From the NCBI RefSeq assembly GCF_018603905.1, contig NZ_JAHFZZ010000002.1:248001-312000 (forward strand): DNA of 64,000 bases, read 5' to 3'. The notes under the pieces are model-generated. The model worked only from the letters and a program-made list of their open reading frames with translations, was not told the origin of the DNA and made no database searches. Source of the stretch: Nonomuraea sp. NEAU-A123 (lineage in GTDB: Bacteria > Actinomycetota > Actinomycetes > Streptosporangiales > Streptosporangiaceae). The position numbers were made by a program, and so were the translations under genes. Shown piece after piece: positions 57,805-64,000 of this stretch. The number at the start of each line of letters is the position of its first letter. Within the stretch, counting starts at the first letter, position 1.

Positions 57805-59135
57805 CCGGCCATCTCCTCCTTTCCCGGCAGGCGGGCCTCGACGAGGAAGCCGCCGCATTCGGCGGGGCCGGTGCGCAGGGCGCCGCCGACGGCCGCGGCG
57901 CGTTCGCGCATGCCGGACAGCCCGTGACCGCCGCCGGGCGTCACGGTGGACAGCCCGGGTCCGTTGTCGCGGATGAGCAGCCGCAGGTCGTCGCCGGTGT
58001 AGTGCAGCTCGACGTCGACGGCGGCGCCGGGGGCGTGCCGCCGGGCGTTGGTGAGGGCCTCCTGGACGATGCGGTAGGCCGCGAGTTCGACGCCGGGGTC
58101 GAGCGTGACCGGCGGGCCGCGGAGGATGAGGCGTGTCCCCGTCCCCGACGCGTCCCGTGACTCGTCGAGCAGCTCGTTGAGCTCCCGCAGGCGCAGTCCC
58201 GGCTGGGGCCGCCGGACCGCCGGATCCGCCTCCGCGTCCTCGCGCAGCACCCCGAGCAGCCGCCGCATCTCGGTCAGCGCCGCCCGCGCGGTGTCGCCGA
58301 TGGCGGACAGCCGCTCGGCGCCGGCGGACGGCATGCCGGGAGTGGTCAGCCGGGCGGTCTCCGCCTGTACGGCGACCATGGAGATGTGGTGGGCGACGAC
58401 ATCGTGCAGTTCGCGGGCGATGCGGGCGCGTTCGCCGCGCGCCGTGTGCTCGATCAGGGTGTCGGCGATGGCCTGCCGGGCGGTGGTGTTGGCCAGGGCC
58501 TCGCTGCGCGCCCGCCGGGCCGTTCCGGCCAGGGCCGCCGCCGGGGTCAGGCAGGCCAGCAGCAGGATGAGAATCCGCACCTCACTGCCTGCCGCAGAGC
58601 AGATCGACGAGCCCGCGACGGCACCGGCCAGGGCCAGCACCAGGTACGGCGCGGCGAGAACCAGCGCCAGCCGCTGCGAACCCGCCCGTCCGAGCCGGTA
58701 TCCGGCGATCAGCTGCGCGCCCACGCCCGCCACGGTCAGCGTCTGGAAGGCCACGAGTGACAGCCCCATCGTCGCGAAGACGCCCACCCCGGCCCCGGGC
58801 GGGTGCCCCCGCAAGAACGCGATCGGCAGCGTGGTGGCCAGGCCGATCAGGGGGAGTATCACCAGGTACAGCGGGGCGGCGGCGCTCTCGGGCGGCGGCG
58901 TACTCGCGGCGTGCCCGATCGTCGCGCCCACCGGCGAGGTGTCGGCGAACCCGATCACCGGGGCCAGCCGCGGGCTTACGGCCTGCGCGATCGACTCGGC
59001 CACCGCGAACAGCGCCAGCAGCACGCCCACCCCGACGGGCGCGTAGGGGGCCGCGGCGATCCGCCGTCCCCTGTCCGCCCACCCGGCCGCCCGCTCCACG
59101 CAGGTCATTGTTCCGTTTATGCGGTGTTCTGACAT
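57801..59135 (-). CDS. Sensor histidine kinase (HisKA_3 family)
   Basis: The 444-residue protein has five or six membrane segments (residues ~25-185), a phosphoacceptor region ARGERARIARELHDVVAHHI (His in ELHD) and HATPase_c blocks EALTNARRHAPG and GGGHGLSGMRERAAAV. The start is ATG 59135, with ATG 59108 (MTCVER) possible. It is divergent from remnants of an ABC exporter, a common arrangement in which the two-component system controls that exporter. Confidence 0.92.
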   Translation of the reverse strand: MSEHRINGTMTCVERAAGWADRGRRIAAAPYAPVGVGVLLALFAVAESIAQAVSPRLAPVIGFADTSPVGATIGHAASTPPPESAAAPLYLVILPLIGLATTLPIAFLRGHPPGAGVGVFATMGLSLVAFQTLTVAGVGAQLIAGYRLGRAGSQRLALVLAAPYLVLALAGAVAGSSICSAAGSEVRILILLLACLTPAAALAGTARRARSEALANTTARQAIADTLIEHTARGERARIARELHDVVAHHISMVAVQAETARLTTPGMPSAGAERLSAIGDTARAALTEMRRLLGVLREDAEADPAVRRPQPGLRLRELNELLDESRDASGTGTRLILRGPPVTLDPGVELAAYRIVQEALTNARRHAPGAAVDVELHYTGDDLRLLIRDNGPGLSTVTPGGGHGLSGMRERAAAVGGALRTGPAECGGFLVEARLPGKEEMAG

Positions 59136-59234
59136 CCCTCACGTGGGGGACGGGAGATCCCTCGAGTCAGCGACGGTGAAGATGGCTCGGCGGCGTGACG
59201 ACCGGTGGCGGGCCGCTGCCTAGTGTGCCTTGGC

Positions 59235-59431
59235 ATGCAAGCAACCATCGAGGTCGCCGGAGCCACGCGATGAGCACCATCACCGCGACCTCCATGACCG
59301 GTCAGATCCATGTGTCCGATCCCGACCCGCGAGTTCGCCTGCAGCCATGGGCCGGGTTGGCCGTGTTCTGCGGTTATGCGGCGCTCGCCCTCGGCTTGGC
59401 CATGTTCCGGCTGCGTGGGAGGGACGCATGA
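59235..59431 (+). pseudogene. ABC exporter remnants: ATPase start and permease end joined by deletion
   Basis: An ATG at 59235 gives M-Q-A-T-I-E-V-A-G-A-T-R and stop, like the first residues of an ABC ATPase. The stop overlaps an ATG at 59270, whose frame encodes VRLQPWAGLAVFCGYAALAL and GLAMFRLRGRDA, the typical C-terminal end of an ABC-2 permease. The main parts of both genes, about 1.5 kb in relatives, are gone. TAGTGT at 59221-59226 is a possible -10 with the ATG 8 bp downstream. The intact permease at 59428 overlaps the final stop. Confidence 0.7.
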
Positions 59432-60204
59432 GGCGGGAACTCCACGCGGAGTGGACGAAGCTGCGTACCGTCGCGAGTCCCGCCTGGCTGCTGCTCACCG
59501 CCATCACACTGACCGCGGCGATGAGCGCCGCGGCCGCCGCGGCCGTGTCCTGCCCGTCGGCGGGATGCGATCAGGACATCACCAAAGTCAGTCTCATGGG
59601 CGTCCAGGCGGGCCAGGCGGTCGTCGCCATCCTGGCGGTGCTGGCGATCAGCGGCGAATACAGCACCGGCATGATCCGCACCACCCTCACCGCGATGCCG
59701 CGCCGGGTCACCGTCCTGACCGCCAAGGCGAGCATCGTCACCGGGCTGACGCTGGCCGCGGCGACCATCGCGGTGCTCGCGTCCGTGCTGGCCGGACGGC
59801 TCATCCTGCCCGGCAACGGCTTCACCGCCGCACACGGCTACGCGCCGCTGTCCCTGGCCGACGGACCCACCCTGCGTGCGGCCTTCGGCTCGGTCCTCTA
59901 CCTCGGGCTGATCGCCCTGCTCAGCCTCGGCTTCGCGGCCATGGTACGGGACTCGGCAGCGGCCATCGGGATCGTGTTCGGGCTGCTCTACGTTCTCTCG
60001 ATCCTGCCCGTCATGATCTCCGACCCGGACTGGCAGCGGCTCCTCTGGCGGATCTCGCCGATGAGCGCCGGGCTCGCCGTCCAGGCCACCACCCACCTGT
60101 CGAGCCTGCCCCTCAGCCCGTGGGCGGGGCTCGGCGTACTCGCCGTATGGGCCGCCGCCGCGCTCCTGGGCGGCGGGCTGGCGCTACGGCTGCGCGACAC
60201 CTGA
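59428..60204 (+). CDS. ABC-2 type transporter permease
   Basis: The 258-residue protein starts MRRELHAEWTKLRTVASPAW, as is usual for actinobacterial ABC-2 permeases. It contains AISGEYSTGMIRTTLTAMPR (cytoplasmic loop) and about six membrane spans with QATTHLSSLPLSPWAGLGVL at the end. An ATPase is needed for transport but only a stump of one remains just upstream, so the transporter may be dead or use an ATPase from elsewhere. Its ATG overlaps the remnant frame's stop (ATGA). Confidence 0.87.
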   Translation: MRRELHAEWTKLRTVASPAWLLLTAITLTAAMSAAAAAAVSCPSAGCDQDITKVSLMGVQAGQAVVAILAVLAISGEYSTGMIRTTLTAMPRRVTVLTAKASIVTGLTLAAATIAVLASVLAGRLILPGNGFTAAHGYAPLSLADGPTLRAAFGSVLYLGLIALLSLGFAAMVRDSAAAIGIVFGLLYVLSILPVMISDPDWQRLLWRISPMSAGLAVQATTHLSSLPLSPWAGLGVLAVWAAAALLGGGLALRLRDT

Positions 60205-60229
60205 CGCTCTGCCGACCATTGCGGAAGTC

Positions 60230-60259
60230 TTGACAACTATATTTTTCGGTGGGAGGCTG
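60230..60259 (+). promoter_or_regulatory. Promoter candidate for the dihydrofolate reductase-like gene
   Basis: TTGACA (60230-60235), 18 bp, then GAGGCT (60254-60259) resembles a housekeeping -35/-10 pair with a perfect -35. The spacer is AT-rich (ACTATATTTTTC), unusual in this DNA. The ATG is 28 bp downstream. Confidence 0.6.
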
Positions 60260-60286
60260 AAGGAACCTCAGACAAGGAGCACAGCG

Positions 60287-60832
60287 ATGAGAAAGATCGT
60301 GGCGGGCCTGTTCATCTCCCTGGACGGCGTCGTGGAGTCACCCGAGAAGTGGCACTTCCCCTACTTCAACGATGAGATGGGGCAGATCGTCGGCTCGCAG
60401 ATGGAGCAGGCCGACGTCATGCTGCTCGGCCGGCGGACCTACGAGGAGTTCGCCGCCCACTGGCCGCACGAGGACCCGGCTGCCAACCCGTTCGCCGACC
60501 GCATGAACAACACGCCCAAGTACGTCGTCACCACCACCCTCGACACCGCCGAGTGGCAGAACACCACGATCATCAAGGGCGACGTCGCGGCCCAGCTGAC
60601 CGAGCTCAAGCAGCAGCCGGGCAAGGACATCGGCATGACCGGCAGCGCCACTCTGGTCAGGTCACTGCTGGCCGACGGCCTGCTCGACGAGCTGCGCCTG
60701 CTGGTCCACCCGATCGTGATCGGCACCGGCAAGCGCCTGTTCGAGGAGGGCACCGGGCAGATCCCGCTCCAGCTCCTCGACTCCCAGACCCTCAGCACCG
60801 GCGTCCTCTCCCTCACCTACGGGAAGGCGTGA
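60287..60832 (+). CDS. Dihydrofolate reductase family protein (RibD C-terminal-like)
   Basis: The 181-residue protein has the RibD_C/YyaP pattern: KIVAGLFISLDGVVESPEKW, ADVMLLGRRTYEEFAAHWPH, YVVTTTLDTAEWQNTTIIKG, GKDIGMTGSATLVRSLLADG and LHPIVIGTGKRLFE-like (VHPIVIGTGKRLFEEG). Reductases of this group use NADPH; the true substrate is generally unknown. AAGGAGC precedes the ATG at 60287. The DUF3052 gene follows almost at once. Confidence 0.9.
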   Translation: MRKIVAGLFISLDGVVESPEKWHFPYFNDEMGQIVGSQMEQADVMLLGRRTYEEFAAHWPHEDPAANPFADRMNNTPKYVVTTTLDTAEWQNTTIIKGDVAAQLTELKQQPGKDIGMTGSATLVRSLLADGLLDELRLLVHPIVIGTGKRLFEEGTGQIPLQLLDSQTLSTGVLSLTYGKA

Positions 60833-60833
60833 C

Positions 60834-61232
60834 GTGACAGCCAAGACCGTCGCCGACAAGCTGCTGGTCAAGCCGCAGACCGCCGTCTGGATCTCCGACG
60901 ACGAGCACCGCTCACGCGTCGAGCCGCTGCCCGAGGGCGCGCGGCACATCGACGACCTGGGCGAGGCGGGCGTGGCGGTGCTGTTCGCCGCCGACGCCGC
61001 CGCGGCCCGGCAACTCCTCGACAAGCACCGCGACCAGCTCACCCAGCCCGCGACCCTGTGGGTGGCCTACCCGAAGGGCAACAAGGCCGACATCAATCGC
61101 GACACACTCTGGCCCATCGTCGCCGAGTACGGCCTGCGGCCGAACGGGCAGGTCGCGGTGGACGAGATCTGGTCGGCGCTACGCTTCCGCCCGCTCAAGG
61201 AGGGCGAGCCGCCCTTCACCGGCGGACGCTAG
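60834..61232 (+). CDS. DUF3052-like protein
   Basis: The 132-residue protein has TVADKLLVKPQTAVWISDDE, TLWVAYPKGNKADINRDTLW and VAVDEIWSALRFRPLKEGE, as in small actinobacterial DUF3052 proteins. These have no known function. Start GTG 60834 is 1 bp after the previous stop, so it is translationally coupled to the reductase-like gene. Confidence 0.82.
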   Translation: MTAKTVADKLLVKPQTAVWISDDEHRSRVEPLPEGARHIDDLGEAGVAVLFAADAAAARQLLDKHRDQLTQPATLWVAYPKGNKADINRDTLWPIVAEYGLRPNGQVAVDEIWSALRFRPLKEGEPPFTGGR

Positions 61233-61560
61233 CCCGGAGGCGGCCTCGCCACCGCGTAGGTGAGGCACAAAGCCGTTCGAAACGATCTACGTGTGCGGCG
61301 CCCGCGCCACCGAGGTGTGCGGCCTGGAGCCGCACGCCGCCCGGAAGTCCTCGACCCGGACGGCATCAGCCTGTCACTCGCGGAAGCGCCGCCCAGTAAG
61401 CCGCCTTGCCGGCCGATGGTCTGCGGATGCTCAACGTCACCTCCTCCAGCGGGGGTGGGACCGGAACCCTGCCACGGCACCCGGTAGCTGCTGGTCAGCC
61501 GCGTCGGCGTGGGCTGGACAGCGTCTCGGTTCCCCGGTACGAGGTCCGAGGCCGAGGCGT
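61233..61560. other. Intergenic stretch without a recognisable gene
   Basis: These 328 bp lie between the convergent ends of the DUF3052 and XRE genes. Frames here give no family resemblance, and no clear terminator hairpin with a T-run is visible. Confidence 0.5.
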
Positions 61561-62442
61561 TCATTCGGTGACGGGCCGGGCCTCGGTGGGGGCGTCGGTG
61601 TTGTGCGCGGCCCAGGCGGCCAGGAGTTGCAGGCCGTCGCCGGAGGGGGTGCCGGGTCCGGCGGAGTAGGTCAGGAGGGTGAGGGGCTGTTCGCCGGGCA
61701 GCTCGAAGGCTTCGTAGTCGAGGTCGAGGTCGCCGATGGCGGGGTGGTGGAAGCGTTTGGTGCCGTGCTGGTGGACATAGACGTCTTGGGCGGCCCACCA
61801 GGTGCGGAAGGGATCGCTACGCATGGACAGTTCACCGATGAGGTTGACCAGGTGCTGGTCGTGGGGGTTGCGGGCGGCGGCGATGCGCAGCGCGGCGACG
61901 GCGGAGCGGGCGACTTGCGCCCAGTCGGGGTAGAAGGCCTGGGCGTGGGGGTTGAGGAAGGTGAACCGCATCGAGTTCACCGGCAAGCCCTCACCGGCGG
62001 CGAACATGGGCGCATACAGGGCCATGGCGAGGGGGTTGGCGGCCAGAATGTCGAAGCGATGGTCGCGCACGAGCGCGGGCACCCCGGTCATCGCCTCCAG
62101 GACCCGGCGGACCGGCGCCCGGACTTCGGGGGTATTGACGCGGCGGGTGCGGGCGGGCGGGGTGGCGGCGGCGCGTGCCAGGTGGTGCAGATGCGCGGTC
62201 TCGGTGTCGTCCAGGCGCAGGGCGCGGGCGATGGCGTTCAAGAAGCTGTCAGAGGCGCCGGCGAGGTTCCCGCGTTCCAGGCGCGTGTAGTACTCGACGC
62301 TGACCCCGGCCAGCGCGGCGACCTCGCCGCGGCGCAGTCCCTCAACTCGGCGGCGGCCGTGGAAGAGGATCCCGGCCTGCTGCGGGCTGACCTTGGCCCG
62401 GCGTGAGGCGAGGAATGCCCGGACCTCGCTGCGGTTGTCCAT
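61561..62442 (-). CDS. XRE-type regulator, MmyB-like (helix-turn-helix plus ligand domain)
   Basis: The 293-residue protein has an N-terminal helix-turn-helix (RRVEGLRRGEVAALAGVSVE, YYTRLERGNLAGASDSFLNA) and the MmyB_LBD: GVPALVRDHRFDILAANPLA, HDQHLVNLIGELSMRSDPFR, KRFHHPAIGDLDLDYEAFEL and LTLLTYSAGPGTPSGDGLQL. Such regulators normally lie divergent to an oxidoreductase gene that they control; here that neighbour is a truncated aldo/keto reductase. Confidence 0.92.
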   Translation of the reverse strand: MDNRSEVRAFLASRRAKVSPQQAGILFHGRRRVEGLRRGEVAALAGVSVEYYTRLERGNLAGASDSFLNAIARALRLDDTETAHLHHLARAAATPPARTRRVNTPEVRAPVRRVLEAMTGVPALVRDHRFDILAANPLAMALYAPMFAAGEGLPVNSMRFTFLNPHAQAFYPDWAQVARSAVAALRIAAARNPHDQHLVNLIGELSMRSDPFRTWWAAQDVYVHQHGTKRFHHPAIGDLDLDYEAFELPGEQPLTLLTYSAGPGTPSGDGLQLLAAWAAHNTDAPTEARPVTE

Positions 62443-62598
62443 ATTCCCAGGTTAGGCACCCCACCGGCGGTGAGGGGGTCTCTGCCGGTACCCCTTTAGC
62501 CGGTGACTGTCTCCCGCCGCCGGTGAGGGATTGGCTGGAAGCACAAGGACCGCACAGCACGATCACCCGGGTCCTCGGCCATACAAGGGGGAACCATC

Positions 62599-62988
62599 AT
62601 GAAGCATGTGAAGCTTGGCGAGCTCGACGTGGCCAGGATTGGGCTGGGCGCGATGGGTATGTCCCACGGTTACACCGACTCGGGGACCGATGAGGCCGAG
62701 TCGATCGCCACGCTGCACCGCGCTCTGGACCTGGGCGTCACTTTGATCGACACCGCCGAGATCTACGGCCCCTACACCAACGAGGAGCTCCTCGGCCGGG
62801 CGCTGAAGGGCCGCCGTGACCAGGTGGTGCTGGCGACGAAGTTCGGGCTGGTGTCCCACTCCGGGGCGGGGCCGTGGACGCTGGACTCCCACCCCGCGAA
62901 GGGAGACGCGGCCGCGATCAGCTTGAGATGGACCAACGCCAGGTCGGGTCTTGGCCAACCCACCCTGGCGAGGCCGCTATTGCCGTAG
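62599..62988 (+). pseudogene. Aldo/keto reductase, 3'-truncated
   Basis: The first ~104 residues are a normal AKR N-terminus: [40 protein letters not shown] (catalytic Asp and Tyr) and [20 protein letters not shown]. After [11 protein letters not shown] the frame changes to unrelated sequence and stops at 62988. The catalytic His and the C-terminal two-thirds of the ~320-residue barrel are missing. The deletion end is close to the S41 protease gene. It is expected to be inactive. Confidence 0.8.
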
Positions 62989-62999
62989 TGGCAAGCGCG

Positions 63000-64000
63000 T
63001 CAAAGAAGCGTCAGCGCCTTGGCCACGCCCGGGTCGCGGCCGGTGGCCAGGTCGAGGGCGGTCATGGGGGCGTAGTGGTCGACCGGCACGCCGATCGTGT
63101 CGATGATTTCGCGGCCGGGCCCAAGATGCCGGACCCTGGGCAAGAGCAGGACGCTGCCGTCGTCGAGGAGGTATCCCTCGCTGGGGCCGGAGACGGCCCC
63201 AGCGGTGCGGGTCCCGATGAGGGTGCCCAGGCCGTTGTCCTTGACCGCCGCGCTGAAGTCCTCGCAGGCCGAGGCGCATCCGCGGTCGGTGAGGACGACC
63301 AGGCGCGAGCCGAGCAGCGGGACACTGTCGTCGGTCCGGTTGGGCACGCAGTCGCCCTTGAGCGGGCAGAAGTAGCTGGTGACCTTGCCGTGCGCGAACG
63401 CGCCGAGCAGCCGCGTCACCTCGCGCGGCGACCCGCCGCCGTTGCCGCGCAGATCGAGGACCACCGCCTTCGGCTTGTCCTGCAGCTTGGCGATGACCTG
63501 GTCGGCGGCGCCTTCGTAGAATCCGGGCAGTTGGACGTACGCGACGCCGTCGGCGAGCTTCTTTGACGTCACCGCCGGAGGCTGCTGCGTGATAGGGCCC
63601 TCTTTGAGGTCGACGACGCGGATCCGTCCCGTCGTAGGACGCTTGAGCGTGAGCCGTACCGTGCCGGAGGCGAAGGCGTCGAGGATGCTCTGATTCACGG
63701 TGTCCCCGATGAACGCCGGCACGCCGTTGACCTTGACGATGATGTCACCTGCTCTGATGTCGGCCTTGGCGGCGGGGCTGCCGGGCAGAACGCGGGTGAC
63801 GAACAGCGGCGGCCGGGCCGCGGGGTCGAGCTGCGGTCCCTGCTGGGCCGACACGCCCACGATGCCCGTTCCGGTTGGCCCGCCCTCCGGCGACGGGGTC
63901 GGCCTGACCCAGCGGGCGTGGTTGTCGTGCAGTCCGGCGACCATGCCGGTGATCGCGGCGCGCAGGGCGGCGGGGTCGCCGGCGCCGAGGACTTTCGCGA
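63000..64000 (-). CDS. S41 family C-terminal processing peptidase, N-terminus outside window
   Basis: The visible ~333 residues include a PDZ domain (VTRVLPGSPAAKADIRAGDI, IVKVNGVPAFIG) and the S41 protease core (AVVLDLRGNGGGSPREVTRL, RLVVLTDRGCASACEDFSAA with the catalytic Ser, AGAVSGPSEGYLLDDGSVLL). The frame stays open at the window end, so the signal peptide and N-terminal domain are missing. Enzymes of this kind cleave secreted or envelope proteins. It is preceded on the map by the truncated AKR gene, which runs the opposite way. Confidence 0.88.
   Translation of the reverse strand, partial: AKVLGAGDPAALRAAITGMVAGLHDNHARWVRPTPSPEGGPTGTGIVGVSAQQGPQLDPAARPPLFVTRVLPGSPAAKADIRAGDIIVKVNGVPAFIGDTVNQSILDAFASGTVRLTLKRPTTGRIRVVDLKEGPITQQPPAVTSKKLADGVAYVQLPGFYEGAADQVIAKLQDKPKAVVLDLRGNGGGSPREVTRLLGAFAHGKVTSYFCPLKGDCVPNRTDDSVPLLGSRLVVLTDRGCASACEDFSAAVKDNGLGTLIGTRTAGAVSGPSEGYLLDDGSVLLLPRVRHLGPGREIIDTIGVPVDHYAPMTALDLATGRDPGVAKALTLL

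Overview
The window is high-GC actinobacterial DNA. Supporting signs are GTG and TTG starts, ATGA/GTGA gene overlaps, families common in actinomycetes (DUF574 methyltransferase, ECF sigma factor with CU044_5270-type partner, NarL/LuxR two-component pairs, MmyB-like XRE regulator) and several likely leaderless transcripts. The gene content suggests the Streptosporangiales (Nonomuraea or Actinomadura-like), but that is an inference. No rRNA, tRNA, CRISPR array or intact insertion sequence was recognised.

Layout. 1-1.3 kb: end of a Gfo/Idh/MocA dehydrogenase plus a xylose-isomerase-like TIM-barrel gene, apparently the tail of a cyclitol/sugar cluster. 1.4-15.5 kb: housekeeping and regulatory genes (methyltransferases, two-component systems, CPBP protease, SNF2 helicase with SWIM partner, DedA protein, ECF sigma module, SRPBCC protein). 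15.5-31.6 kb: a long minus-strand catabolic gene set. An ABC ATPase is first, its permease and binding protein are near the end, and between them lie CoxG-like, HpcH/HpaI aldolase, LigJ-like hydratase, TPP-dependent enzyme, three paralogues of the 4,5-dihydroxyphthalate decarboxylase family, a DUF3500 protein, an amidohydrolase, a GntR/FCD regulator and a type-B carboxylesterase. A strong intrinsic terminator follows the permease, and a Tat-exported beta-propeller lactonase lies beyond it. Two TTGTNNNACAA sites upstream fit an FCD-type GntR operator.

33.3-49 kb: an inositol/cyclitol catabolic locus with SDR, IolG-like dehydrogenases, aldehyde dehydrogenase, IolD, HpcH/HpaI aldolase, 2-hydroxyacid dehydrogenase, IolE-like protein, a divergent LacI regulator, a sugar ABC transporter and two more Gfo/Idh/MocA enzymes. 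No IolB, IolC or IolJ is visible; an aldolase of the non-phosphorylated 2-keto-acid type sits in the operon instead. Two promoter regions of this locus share a 15-bp block and a second weaker motif, suggesting one regulator.

49-64 kb: transporters with their own regulators (ArsR/MFS; TetR/MFS with paired operators), a second ECF sigma plus membrane-partner pair, a two-component system beside the remains of an ABC exporter, DUF3052 and dihydrofolate-reductase-like proteins, a MmyB-like regulator and an S41 protease cut by the window edge.

Several genes are broken: a methyltransferase with an in-frame stop (2.2 kb), an ArsR remnant (14.2 kb), a frameshifted MarR gene (15.5 kb), a histidine-kinase tail (32 kb), an acyltransferase head (51.2 kb), an ABC exporter deletion scar (59.2 kb) and a truncated aldo/keto reductase (62.6 kb).
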